Source of the DNA: an uncultured Bacilli bacterium | GTDB lineage: Bacteria; Bacillota_I; Bacilli_A; RFN20; CAG-631 | Reading direction: 5' to 3' | DNA length: 58,383 nucleotides | NCBI GenBank assembly: GCA_934215405.1 | Contig: CAKPZU010000001.1 | Location: 1-58,383, forward strand | Shown here: piece by piece, positions 9,770 to 18,860 of the stretch | Layout: every line of letters begins with the position of its first letter | Position numbering within the stretch: the first letter of the stretch is position 1 | The notes under the pieces: generated by a model | What the model was told of the DNA's origin: nothing | The model's database searches: none | What the model saw: the letters and a program-made list of their open reading frames with translations, nothing else | Position numbers and translations under genes: made by a program

Positions 9770-11012
9770 ATTAAAAATAGCCGTGATTGTATGCTTTTTA
9801 TCATTATTAAATGCATGTAATACAAATATAAATAGCGAGGATAATAGTGGACAAATGGATATAATCAAATATGGTGAAAATTATAGAAAAGAATTAGAAA
9901 AGCCAAATCAAGAAAATATTTTTGGTATGGATTATTTATCATATGAATGGTATGGTCATGGAATTGATTATGTAAAAGGATATAAGACTTTAGCCAATAT
10001 GGGAGTTAAAAGTATTAGAAATTGGATGCATTTTAGTTATTTTTTTGAAAATCCTGATAAATTAAAAAAGGAAAAATGTGACCTTATGCATGATATGCTA
10101 AGTGTTGCTAATGAGTATAATTTTCAAATTATTGGGATGAATCATGTTAACTGGAGTATCAAATACCAACGCTTTTGTATTGGTAAGGAAAAATATCAAA
10201 CATTTGAAGGATCGTCTTATCAAGAATGGTTAGATGTTTATGAAAAGTGCTGGTATACATTAGTTAAGGAATTTAGTGAAATAACATATTGGGAAATAGA
10301 TAATGAATTAAATAATAAAGACTTTATGTTTATTGAAGGAAGTAAGGAATTTTTAACATCTAAAGAAAGCGCAAAAATATCAGCGGATATGCTATTTAGA
10401 GCTTCAAGAGCAATACATAAAGCTAATAAAGATGCAATTACAATACTTGGTGGTATTGTGGATCCATATGGCTTGGGTATAATGGATGCTCAATCAAAAA
10501 TAACAATGGTTGGTTATTTAGAGGATTTATATGACGAAATAGAATCAGGCGAGCACGGAAGCTTTCACCCAGATGATTTCTTCCAGGTGGCTGCTTGGCA
10601 TCCATATTATTACTATAAGGCACCAGATGATTATTTCTATGAAGAAAATAATAAAATATATGAGGTAATAAAAAGGCGTGAAGGAAAAGATAAAAAGGTC
10701 TTTTTAACTGAAATTGGCTGGAACGAAAAGAATATCCCGGCTGATAAAATTTCTGAATGTATAACTAAGCTATATAGCAATGCAAAAGAAAAAATGCCAT
10801 ACGTTGAATCAATACATTATTATAGATATTTTGATAATGCTATTCAAGGTGATGGTGATTTTGCTGGTATGTTTTATGATGCTGTTGATAATCATATTGA
10901 TGAGCTAGATGGTGTTATTAGAAAGCAAGGACAAGCAAAACCATATGCTTATGTATACCAACAATTAGCTAAAGGAACAGGTAGCTTAAAGCTATTTGAA
11001 AAGGATGAATAA
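9753..11012 (+). CDS. Lipoprotein glycoside hydrolase, clan GH-A-like (paralogue)
   Basis: A 419-residue lipoprotein with lipobox LLNAC. It is a paralogue of the product of 6813-8003, sharing FGMDYLS, NMGVKSIRNWMH and VESIHYYRYFDN. Catalytic candidates are Glu188 (WEIDNELNN) and Glu320 (FLTEIGWNE), in the positions expected for a retaining clan GH-A enzyme. The start lies inside the preceding gene (17-base overlap). Two divergent copies around one six-hairpin gene suggest cleavage of two related linkages, which is an inference. Confidence 0.75.
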   Translation: MKIIHKLKIAVIVCFLSLLNACNTNINSEDNSGQMDIIKYGENYRKELEKPNQENIFGMDYLSYEWYGHGIDYVKGYKTLANMGVKSIRNWMHFSYFFENPDKLKKEKCDLMHDMLSVANEYNFQIIGMNHVNWSIKYQRFCIGKEKYQTFEGSSYQEWLDVYEKCWYTLVKEFSEITYWEIDNELNNKDFMFIEGSKEFLTSKESAKISADMLFRASRAIHKANKDAITILGGIVDPYGLGIMDAQSKITMVGYLEDLYDEIESGEHGSFHPDDFFQVAAWHPYYYYKAPDDYFYEENNKIYEVIKRREGKDKKVFLTEIGWNEKNIPADKISECITKLYSNAKEKMPYVESIHYYRYFDNAIQGDGDFAGMFYDAVDNHIDELDGVIRKQGQAKPYAYVYQQLAKGTGSLKLFEKDE

Positions 11013-11014
11013 TA

Positions 11015-11605
11015 ATGCAAGATTTTGAAATTCATAAGAAAAACTTTTTAGAGCAAAAATCACATTTAAAGTATTTAACAACATATGATTATTTGTTTTT
11101 AGGTGATTCATATTTTGAATTTTTCTTATATGAACAATATGCTGGCAAAAACACTTTCTTTAAGCATTTTGATAGAAAAAGATGCTTAAATTTAGGAGTG
11201 GCTGGCTCAACAATAAGTGATTGGCTTTATTATAAAGAGGCTTATTTAGATTTACCGAACTTTAAAAATATCTTTATAAATCTAGGATATAATGATTTAC
11301 ATGCTAATGTTAGTGCTTTAGATGTATTATGCCATCTAGAGGAGTTTATAAATTTATTAAGAAATAATTTTAAAATTGAAAATATTTATATTTTTGATGT
11401 TACCTATTCACCTTGTTTTAAGGAATATTATGAAATAGAAAAGGAATATAACACTTTATTAAGTAAAAAAGCTAAAGAATTAAATATTACAGTTTTATCC
11501 TTAAATGGCAAATATAACGGCCTTTGCTTTTATGAGGATTTAGCTCATCCAAATGAGCTTGGATATTTAAAATTTGCTAATATATTAAAAAGTATAATTA
11601 AATAA
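11015..11605 (+). CDS. SGNH/GDSL-type esterase
   Basis: A 196-residue cytosolic hydrolase. All four SGNH blocks are visible: GDSYFE (Ser near residue 32), GVAGST with the oxyanion Gly, NLGYND with the oxyanion Asn, and the C-terminal DLAHPNELGY holding the Asp-x-x-His pair. Family members deacylate carbohydrates and other esters. Last gene of operon 1, two bases after the preceding stop, so removal of acetyl groups from imported oligosaccharides is the likely job. Confidence 0.85.
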   Translation: MQDFEIHKKNFLEQKSHLKYLTTYDYLFLGDSYFEFFLYEQYAGKNTFFKHFDRKRCLNLGVAGSTISDWLYYKEAYLDLPNFKNIFINLGYNDLHANVSALDVLCHLEEFINLLRNNFKIENIYIFDVTYSPCFKEYYEIEKEYNTLLSKKAKELNITVLSLNGKYNGLCFYEDLAHPNELGYLKFANILKSIIK

Positions 11606-11607
11606 TT

Positions 11608-11653
11608 AAAAAGCATTAGAAAATAGAAATTAAAATCTATCTCTAATGCTTTT
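11608..11653. terminator. Bidirectional terminator between operon 1 and rha operon
   Basis: Arms AAAAGCATTAGA and TCTAATGCTTTT pair perfectly; A and T tracts on both sides allow termination of the plus-strand operon and of the convergent rha operon. The 84 bases between it and the rhaD stop contain nothing else I can support. Confidence 0.8.
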
Positions 11654-11737
11654 ATTTATAATAAAATAGCAAAGAATTTAATATAAAGATATATTTCCAC
11701 TAAGAAAAAAGCAGAAATAAATCTTGGCGCTTAATTA

Positions 11738-12529
11738 TTAATCAATAATACCGTGTCTATAATTGATTTTAAAAGCGTTGGCAATTTCAATTAGATTTGC
11801 ATTGCTAATTGATTGATAAATCTTTTTATCAAATACTTTCATATATATTTCTGCTGCTTTTTCAATGGTTTCAATTAAGCCAAATACTTCATCTAATGTT
11901 TTACCAGTACAGAATATTCCATGCTGTGCCCAAATAACACTTCGATATTCGCTCATTAATTTAGCAGTTTCAATACCAATTTTAACGCCTCCACATAAAA
12001 TCCATGGAAGAACAGCAACGCCTTCTGGAAATACAACGATACTTTCAGTTTGCATTTTCCATAGCTTTTCTGTAAAAAATTCAGATGATAAAGGACATAC
12101 ATGAGTCATACAAATAATATTTGTAGGATGACAATGGATTACTAAACGATGGGCACTATCTTGCTTTAATCTTTCAATATGACATTGAAGATGTGTTGGT
12201 GCTTCACTAGTTGGGCGACCACCATTTTCATATCCCCAAATTAGCCCAGCAGTATTCTTATCAATTATTTTTATGATTCCTAAATTTTCATTTGGAGCTT
12301 TAACCATATTTTTAAAATATGTACCGGTACCTGTAATAATAAAGTATTTGCCAATAATATCACTCATATCAAAGTCAAATGTAAATGTTCTTTTTATATC
12401 ATTAACATTGCAAACGCTTTTTACTTCATCTTCAGTTAAAATGTAAGATAAATTGCCACCATTTCTTTCATCCCAGCCATGCTTATATAATAAATCTAAG
12501 ATATCACTTACTTGTTCAATTACATTCAT
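11738..12529 (-). CDS. rhaD: Rhamnulose-1-phosphate aldolase
   Basis: A 263-residue class II zinc aldolase splitting L-rhamnulose-1-phosphate into dihydroxyacetone phosphate and L-lactaldehyde in the cytosol. Visible marks are the zinc His pair in VIHCHPTNI, the Glu of PTSEAPTH, and the third zinc His in WAQHGIFC, followed by the AETLIE-type helix (DEVFGLIETIEKAAEIY). The length is close to the usual 270. Last gene of the rhaBAD operon, one base after the rhaA stop. Confidence 0.93.
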   Translation of the reverse strand: MNVIEQVSDILDLLYKHGWDERNGGNLSYILTEDEVKSVCNVNDIKRTFTFDFDMSDIIGKYFIITGTGTYFKNMVKAPNENLGIIKIIDKNTAGLIWGYENGGRPTSEAPTHLQCHIERLKQDSAHRLVIHCHPTNIICMTHVCPLSSEFFTEKLWKMQTESIVVFPEGVAVLPWILCGGVKIGIETAKLMSEYRSVIWAQHGIFCTGKTLDEVFGLIETIEKAAEIYMKVFDKKIYQSISNANLIEIANAFKINYRHGIID

Positions 12530-12530
12530 T

Positions 12531-13769
12531 TTAGTTACCTCTTTTGCTTAATACATTTTTTTCATAATCCATTACATCATTAAACCATTCTTCTTCGCTT
12601 TTAGCATTTTCGCGTAAGCAGTATTCATTCCAAACTTCACCCCAAGGTAATGTTTTTAATTCTTCTTGTAAAGCTAAAACCTTTGTGTGGTTTAATTCGT
12701 CTTGATATTTCTTTAATAATCCCCATGGGGTTAATAAAGCTTTTAATAAAGCTTTTTCCATATTTCTAGCACCAATTATTAAAGCAGCTACTCTATTAAT
12801 TGAAGCATCAAAATAATCAAGTCCAATGTAGCTTCTATCAAGCCCATTGCATTTTACTAATTCATCAGCAACGTCTTGTAAATCATCATTAAGCTTTAAT
12901 ACATGGTCACTATCCCATCTTACTGGACGAGAAACATGGAAGGCTAATCTATCATTAAATAAAAGCATAGATGAAATCTTATCAGCAACATTTTCTGTTG
13001 GATGGAAATGGCCAGTATCTAATAAGCATAGGATATTGTTTTTAATAGCATAGTTCATATAGAATTCATGAGAACCTACTGTATATGATTCAACACCAAT
13101 TCCAAACACCTTTGATTCAACAGCAACATCCATTACATTTTTATCATAATTATAGCCATGAAGAATTTGATCTAAGGAATTTTTTAAACGACTACGAGGT
13201 CCAATTCTATCGGCTGGGACATCTTTTAAGCCATCTGGAATCCAAATGTTCATTAATGATTTTTGGTGTAATTCTTTGCCAAAATATTCTGTTATTTTTA
13301 ATGAATTAATACAATGTGTAATCCAATAATCGCGAACATCTTTAATAGGTGATGATAAGCTCATATTGTCAACTAGCATAGGTGATGAGAAAATTGTTGG
13401 ATTGAAATCCAAACCTACATTATTTTTCTTGGCAAATTCTACCCATGGCTTAAATTGATGAGGTGTTATATCCTTTCTATCAACAATATCAAGGCATTGA
13501 TAATTAGCATGCAAATTAATTTTTTTGCTTCCTGGAATATATTTTAAAGCAAATTCTAAATCTTGTGTTAATTCAGCAAAATTACGAGCTTTATAAGGAT
13601 AATTACCAGTAGTTTGAATTCCACCAGTTAAAGATCCACTATTTTCAAAGCCATTAACATCATCAAGCTGCCAACAATGTAAGCTTATTTTAACATTCTT
13701 TAATTTTGTTAATACTTCGTCAACATCAATACCATATTTCTTATAAATATCAATTACTTCTTTTCGCAT
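12531..13769 (-). CDS. rhaA: L-rhamnose isomerase
   Basis: A 412-residue isomerase converting L-rhamnose to L-rhamnulose. It follows the known enzyme end to end: SLHCWQLDDVNGFE, GGIQTTGNYPYKARN, MNIWIPDGLKD, ESKVFGIGVESYTVGSHEFY, LDTGHFHPTE, HVSRPVRWDSDHV and GLDYFDASINR, including the metal-binding Glu, Asp and His residues. The start codon is one base from the rhaB stop, and a GGAGGA site lies inside the end of rhaB, so expression is coupled. Confidence 0.96.
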   Translation of the reverse strand: MRKEVIDIYKKYGIDVDEVLTKLKNVKISLHCWQLDDVNGFENSGSLTGGIQTTGNYPYKARNFAELTQDLEFALKYIPGSKKINLHANYQCLDIVDRKDITPHQFKPWVEFAKKNNVGLDFNPTIFSSPMLVDNMSLSSPIKDVRDYWITHCINSLKITEYFGKELHQKSLMNIWIPDGLKDVPADRIGPRSRLKNSLDQILHGYNYDKNVMDVAVESKVFGIGVESYTVGSHEFYMNYAIKNNILCLLDTGHFHPTENVADKISSMLLFNDRLAFHVSRPVRWDSDHVLKLNDDLQDVADELVKCNGLDRSYIGLDYFDASINRVAALIIGARNMEKALLKALLTPWGLLKKYQDELNHTKVLALQEELKTLPWGEVWNEYCLRENAKSEEEWFNDVMDYEKNVLSKRGN

Positions 13770-13770
13770 A

Positions 13771-15072
13771 TTAGTCCTCCATTTGTGATATTAAATTTCC
13801 TATTGCCGTAGCTTCAATTGGTAAAGCTATTACATTTTTCTTTGTAAATTCTTTTGTTAATTCATTTAAGTAAGTGTTTTTAGCTCCTCCACCTACAATA
13901 TATAAAGAATCATATTTTTTATTAGTTATATTTTCAAGCTCATCTAAAGCTATTCTATATGAATAAGCAAGGCTTCTATATGTTGCGTTAATGATGTCTT
14001 TATTTTCAATTGGTGGATTAATCTTTTTATTAACAAACCAATTAGTTATTTCATTTTTCATATCTAAACTTGAAAGAAAGCAAGAATCATTAACATCAAA
14101 TAATTCATTATATTTTGATTCTTTAGCCATATTAACCATTGTTACAAAATCAAGATTCATTTGCTTAGCTAAGCCTTGAATAATCCAAAGTCCCATAATA
14201 TTTTTTTGAAAGCGAATATATGTTGGGCCATATTCATTACTATAGTTAGCTTCCATAGCTTCTTTTGATGTGATAACATGATCTTCCTTTATTCCAAGCA
14301 AGCTCCATGTACCAGATGAAATATAAGGAGCATTTTCTTGCATTTGTATTCCTTCAACGGCTGAAGCTGTATCATGAGTTGAGCATAATTTTACTAAAAT
14401 ATTTCCTTTTACTTCTTCTTGAATCTCTTTTTTAAAGTTTCCAACGATTTCACCTTGTTTATATAATTCTTTGAATAAATTTTTATCAAAGCCTAATTTT
14501 TCAATAATTTTTGTCGAATAGCTATTAGTATCTTTATCCATCATGCCAGTTGTTGAAGCATTAGTATATTCATGTTTTTTTACACCAGTTAGCTTATACA
14601 TTAAATATTCAGGAATGAAAAGAAAATCTGTTGCATTACATAAGCGATTATTCTTCTTATCATCATATAGCTGATAAATAGTGTTAAATTCTTGAAATTG
14701 ACTTCCAGTTATTTCATATAATTTTTCAAAAGAAATTAATGAATGAACCTCATCAATGACTTTTTTAGTTCTTTTATCACGATAAGCATAGCATGGTAGT
14801 ATTTCTTTTTCATTATTCATTAAAACATAATCAACGCCCCAAGTATCTATACTCATTGATTCAATTGTCTTATATTTTTTTAAAGCAATTTTTATCCCGT
14901 TTTTAACTTCATTAAATAATGATGCAATATCCCACTGCAGATGATTAGCAACTTCTTTTACACCATTTTTGAAGCGATAAACCTCATCTAGCTTTAATAC
15001 ACCATTTTCTTTATAGCCAATTATATGTCTTCCAGATGATGCTCCAATATCAATTGCTAAATAATATTTCAT
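13771..15072 (-). CDS. rhaB: Rhamnulokinase
   Basis: A 433-residue FGGY-family kinase that phosphorylates L-rhamnulose at O1. The N-terminal phosphate loop AIDIGASSGRHI, the SIDTWGVDY segment, the CSTHDTASAV motif and the adenosine-binding VGGGAKNTYLNEL are in order. First gene of the rha operon; upstream lies a perfect palindrome and a TATAAT box (15105-15100, reverse strand). No rhamnose mutarotase or lactaldehyde reductase gene is in the window. Confidence 0.95.
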   Translation of the reverse strand: MKYYLAIDIGASSGRHIIGYKENGVLKLDEVYRFKNGVKEVANHLQWDIASLFNEVKNGIKIALKKYKTIESMSIDTWGVDYVLMNNEKEILPCYAYRDKRTKKVIDEVHSLISFEKLYEITGSQFQEFNTIYQLYDDKKNNRLCNATDFLFIPEYLMYKLTGVKKHEYTNASTTGMMDKDTNSYSTKIIEKLGFDKNLFKELYKQGEIVGNFKKEIQEEVKGNILVKLCSTHDTASAVEGIQMQENAPYISSGTWSLLGIKEDHVITSKEAMEANYSNEYGPTYIRFQKNIMGLWIIQGLAKQMNLDFVTMVNMAKESKYNELFDVNDSCFLSSLDMKNEITNWFVNKKINPPIENKDIINATYRSLAYSYRIALDELENITNKKYDSLYIVGGGAKNTYLNELTKEFTKKNVIALPIEATAIGNLISQMED

Positions 15073-15135
15073 ATTATCACCTATTTTCTTTGATTCGCTA
15101 TTATATTACTATAATAATAAAGATTAATTCAATTG

Positions 15136-15156
15136 TTTTTTCAAAATTTGAAAAAA
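15136..15156. promoter_or_regulatory. Perfect palindrome in rhaB/AraC divergent region
   Basis: Two ten-base arms, TTTTTTCAAA and TTTGAAAAAA, flank one A. It sits about 30 bases upstream of the TATAAT box for rhaB, in the position of an activator or repressor site. Similar TTTCAAA/TTTGAAA half sites with a wider spacing lie before operon 3 (36600-36621). Function inferred. Confidence 0.5.
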
Positions 15157-15223
15157 TGGTAAAAAAAAGTATATATTTAGTAAAAAAATGACATTTTTAA
15201 AGATATAAAATCCAGATTTTAAG

Positions 15224-15251
15224 TTGTTTTGATGTATAACCATGTGATAAT
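15224..15251 (+). promoter_or_regulatory. Promoter of AraC regulator gene
   Basis: TTGTTT (15224-15229), 16 bases, then an extended minus-10 TGTGATAAT ending at 15251. It lies 55 bases before the start codon of the regulator gene. Confidence 0.5.
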
Positions 15252-15306
15252 ATATTATTATAGAATTAACTAATTGACTGTAAAAAAGTATCAAAGGAGA
15301 GATAAT

Positions 15307-16260
15307 ATGCATCCTAAAACATTACCAAGCCATGAAACTAAAATATATTTAAACTCAGCTATTTTTAAGGATAATGAAGAGTTCGATTATGTGCGTTCTT
15401 ATTATCATAATAAGACAATGGGTTTTCCAATTTATATGCATCGCCATAATTTTTATGAGATTAATATAATTTATAAAGGGAGCGGCTATCATTATATAAA
15501 AGGGCAATGCTATGAAGCAAAGGAAGGGAGTGTTTTTATTATCCCACCAGATATAATTCATGGCTATTATACAGAAAACGAGGATACTTTTATAATATTG
15601 CATATTTTAATTCATCCTTTATTTATGGAACGCTATAAGAAGGAATTAAATAGTATGAGAGGATTTTCCATACTATTTGAAATTGAACCAAAGCTTAGAG
15701 AAAAAAATAAAAATGAATTTTTCTTAACGCTTTTACCTAGTCAAATAAATGATATCCAATTTTTAATTGATAAATTGGTTTGTGATAATGAAAGTTTTAA
15801 CGAAACAGAAAAAATAGATAGGATTGGAGCATTATTATCAATCATTAGTTATTTAACAGATAGCTTAGTAAAAAAGAACCAAATGATTATGGATAACGCT
15901 ATAAAAGCCAACGTTTTAGATTCAACATTTATTATTAAAACAATGGATTATATTAATAGTAATTATTATGAAAAGATAACTATTGATAAATTAGCATCAA
16001 TGGCCAATATGAGTAGAGCATCTTATATTCGTCATTTTGAAGCCTTAAATGGTAAAACATTGAACCAATATCTTACTAAAATAAGAATAAAAAATGCTTC
16101 AGATTTACTTTTAAATACAAATTTAACAATTACAGAGATTTCTATGCGTTGCGGTTTTTTTGACTCTTCTCACTTTTCAAAAATATTTAAAAAATACAAG
16201 TGCAAGCTTCCTCTTCAATATAGAGAGGAAAATAAGGATGCATTAAAAATAAACAACTAA
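15307..16260 (+). CDS. AraC-family regulator, probably of rhamnose genes
   Basis: A 317-residue regulator with an N-terminal cupin (YMHRHNFYEINII, PPDIIHGYY) that senses a ligand and a C-terminal AraC double helix-turn-helix (IDKLASMANMSRASYIRHF and ITEISMRCGFFDSSHFSKIF). I chose the ATG at 15307 because AAAGGAGA precedes it; an upstream in-frame TTG at 15274 has no ribosome site. It is divergent from rhaBAD and precedes operon 2, so it may control both. Rhamnose as effector is inferred from the neighbours. Confidence 0.88.
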   Translation: MHPKTLPSHETKIYLNSAIFKDNEEFDYVRSYYHNKTMGFPIYMHRHNFYEINIIYKGSGYHYIKGQCYEAKEGSVFIIPPDIIHGYYTENEDTFIILHILIHPLFMERYKKELNSMRGFSILFEIEPKLREKNKNEFFLTLLPSQINDIQFLIDKLVCDNESFNETEKIDRIGALLSIISYLTDSLVKKNQMIMDNAIKANVLDSTFIIKTMDYINSNYYEKITIDKLASMANMSRASYIRHFEALNGKTLNQYLTKIRIKNASDLLLNTNLTITEISMRCGFFDSSHFSKIFKKYKCKLPLQYREENKDALKINN

Positions 16261-16332
16261 GCACTATTTTGTTTAATAAATAATTTTCCAATAATTTCCT
16301 TATTTTTATAAATGTATTAATTTTTCTTAAAA

Positions 16333-16355
16333 AAAAGTAAAATTATATTACTTTT
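16333..16355. repeat. Inverted repeat downstream of AraC gene
   Basis: Arms AAAAGTAA and TTACTTTT around AATTATA. It could be a weak terminator of the regulator gene or an operator for operon 2. The surrounding gap (16261-16471) holds only this and the promoter below. Confidence 0.4.
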
Positions 16356-16420
16356 CAGTTATGTGATACGATTATACAAAAAAACTAGTACATATATACT
16401 ATGATTTTATCAAATTCAAA

Positions 16421-16429
16421 TGCTATAAT
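16421..16429 (+). promoter_or_regulatory. Extended minus-10 promoter of operon 2
   Basis: TGCTATAAT matches the extended minus-10 consensus. The base block at the minus-35 position (ATGATT) is poor, which suits an activated promoter. The ATG of the first operon 2 gene is 43 bases downstream behind TAGGAGGAAA. Confidence 0.5.
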
Positions 16430-16471
16430 CACAATATAAAATAATATTTCGTTTAAAACATAGGAGGAAAT

Positions 16472-18835
16472 ATGAAAAAAATTACAAATTTGTTACTATC
16501 TTTATTTGCTTTAACAATAGTTGGATGTGCTAATAATAATAGCAATAATGATAGTCAACCATCAGTTGAAGAATCATCTTCACAAGAAGAAGTAAAGGAA
16601 ATCACATTTGTTAATTTACCAACTAGTGATTTAAATGCAGAGCTTGGAGAAAAATGTGATATCCCAGAAGTTAGTGCTAAACGCGGTGAAAAGGAACTTG
16701 ATGTAAGTGTAGCTGTAAAAGATGCTAACAATAACGATGTTGAAGTTATTGGAAGAGGTACTAGATTTATAGCTGATAGTGTAGATGGCTATAAAATTAT
16801 TTACACAGCTAAAGATGAAATTGGTTCAAAAAGTACTGAAATTAAAGTTAATGTAAGTGATACAGTTGGACCAGAAGTAAAGTTTGATCAAGATGTTAGT
16901 AATATTTGCGTTGTTAAAGGAAGTATAGTAAGTATACCAACTCCAACTTGGGAGGATAATAGTGGAACTGTAAAGGAAAGCTCTTTTAAAGTAACATATA
17001 AAGGCCAAGAAGTAAAAGTTGAAAACAATCAATTTGTAGCTAGTGAATATGGTATATATAATATTGAATATACAGCTAGTGATAAAAACAATAATGTAGC
17101 AGTAAAAAACGTTAGCGTTGATTGTGCAAGAATGATATCATTAAATAATTTTAATGATTTATCATCAATATGGGCTAATGAAGATATTTCAGAATTGACA
17201 CCAGATCATGCAATTGAAGGTAATGCTTTTAAGGTTACTGGAAATAATGAGTGGAATGCTATTGCTGTGTATCCAACATATTATGATTTAAGTGGATTTG
17301 ATAGATTACAGCTTTCAATTTATGCTACAAAGGATATTGATACAGGCGAAGAAGGTTTTTATTTATTAAATCAAAGATATACATTATCTGAGGGACTAAA
17401 TGTTATAACAATTACTAAAGACGAATTTGCTTCTCAATATGAAAATGGAAAAATTCCATCTTCAAATCCAAAGTACTATGATAAACAATATATTTGGTTC
17501 CAATTAAAGTCTAATGGAGGGAGTATTTATTTAGATAATTTCGTTGGTATATTTGATAATTACGAAACTGATACTAAAAGTCCAATAATTGATTTTGGAA
17601 AAGCAATTGCTCATGATAAAACAACAGTTTTAGAAAAATCAAAGTTTATAGTACCAGAAGCAACAGCTTATGATAATAGCATGGAAGATATAAATATTAC
17701 TCACACTGTGTTTAATAAAAATGGCGATGATATAACAAGCCTTGTTGATAGTGGAAGCTATTTTGCTATAAAAGATGAAGAATATAGAATTGTATATTCT
17801 GCTACTGATTCAAGTAATAATACTACTTCAAAAACAGTGACTATAACAGTTGATCCAAAGGCTATAATTCCTGATTTAGATAAAGAGTTATACTTCCCAA
17901 GTGATCGTAAATACGATATATTAAACGATTTTGAAAATACAGGCGTTGACTGGTGCGTTGTTGATAAGGAATTCGTTAATGAGCATGTAATGAATGGTGA
18001 TGTTGCTTTAAGATTATCAACTACTAAAGCTGATCAATGTGTAGTTTTAAAATTATTAAAGAATGGTAATGTCCTTTCAAATGCTGATTTTGAAAAATAT
18101 GAAAAAATTCAAGTATATGTTTATTCAGATGCTCCAGGAGCTCGTTTTGATTTTTATGGAAGAATGTTTACATTAGAGGAAGGACCAAATGTAATAACTA
18201 TTACACCTCAAGAAATTTTAACTGAAATTGCAAAGGCTGATAATGTATATGATAGTACAGGGGGCTTTTATTTCCAAGCAACAACTGGAACAATGTATGT
18301 TGATGCTATAATTGGTGTTTATCCAGAAGGTTATAAGGAAGAAGAACCAAAGCCAATTGAAAAGCCCGATTCAATCATAAATTATTATCCAACAGATAGA
18401 AAATATGATGTACTTCAAGACTTTGAAACAGCAAGCTCAGTAGATACATGGTTCTTTAAGGATAGTGAAGGATTAAGTGACAAGTATTCTGTAAATGGTA
18501 AATCATTCCATATAACAGGTGATGGAAATTATGCAAAGCTTCCAATAATAATGCTAAAGAATGGACAAACATTAACAATGGAAGATTGGAGCAAATATGA
18601 ATCATTTAAAATAGCAATATATTCAGAAACAAGTGGAACAGTATTTTGCTTTTTAAGTAAAATATGCACATTAGAAGCAGGATATAATGTAATAACAATA
18701 TCAAAGGAAGATATGTTAGCACAATTAAACTCAAATCCAGAATGCTATGTAAATAACTATTTCTGGTGTCAAGTAAATGGAACAGGCGTATCACTATATA
18801 TTGATGAAATGGTAGGTATTTATCCAGAAAATTAA
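16472..18835 (+). CDS. Multidomain Ig-like/carbohydrate-binding lipoprotein
   Basis: A 787-residue lipoprotein (lipobox IVGC) with no recognisable catalytic site. After a Ser/Asn/Glu-rich linker come Ig-like or HYR-like domains (ITFVNLPTSDLNAELGEK and YNIEYTASDKNNNVAVK signatures) and three related jelly-roll-like modules (about residues 220-370, 474-620 and 650-787). Two of the modules begin DRKYDIL.DFE or DRKYDVLQDFE, and all three end in a YLDN/YVDA/YIDE-GIYPE type strand, as in carbohydrate-binding modules. First gene of operon 2; the permease gene follows after 25 bases. Likely captures the glycan at the cell surface; the ligand is unknown. Confidence 0.75.
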   Translation: MKKITNLLLSLFALTIVGCANNNSNNDSQPSVEESSSQEEVKEITFVNLPTSDLNAELGEKCDIPEVSAKRGEKELDVSVAVKDANNNDVEVIGRGTRFIADSVDGYKIIYTAKDEIGSKSTEIKVNVSDTVGPEVKFDQDVSNICVVKGSIVSIPTPTWEDNSGTVKESSFKVTYKGQEVKVENNQFVASEYGIYNIEYTASDKNNNVAVKNVSVDCARMISLNNFNDLSSIWANEDISELTPDHAIEGNAFKVTGNNEWNAIAVYPTYYDLSGFDRLQLSIYATKDIDTGEEGFYLLNQRYTLSEGLNVITITKDEFASQYENGKIPSSNPKYYDKQYIWFQLKSNGGSIYLDNFVGIFDNYETDTKSPIIDFGKAIAHDKTTVLEKSKFIVPEATAYDNSMEDINITHTVFNKNGDDITSLVDSGSYFAIKDEEYRIVYSATDSSNNTTSKTVTITVDPKAIIPDLDKELYFPSDRKYDILNDFENTGVDWCVVDKEFVNEHVMNGDVALRLSTTKADQCVVLKLLKNGNVLSNADFEKYEKIQVYVYSDAPGARFDFYGRMFTLEEGPNVITITPQEILTEIAKADNVYDSTGGFYFQATTGTMYVDAIIGVYPEGYKEEEPKPIEKPDSIINYYPTDRKYDVLQDFETASSVDTWFFKDSEGLSDKYSVNGKSFHITGDGNYAKLPIIMLKNGQTLTMEDWSKYESFKIAIYSETSGTVFCFLSKICTLEAGYNVITISKEDMLAQLNSNPECYVNNYFWCQVNGTGVSLYIDEMVGIYPEN

Positions 18836-18860
18836 AAAAGTAAAAAAATAGGAGGTAACA

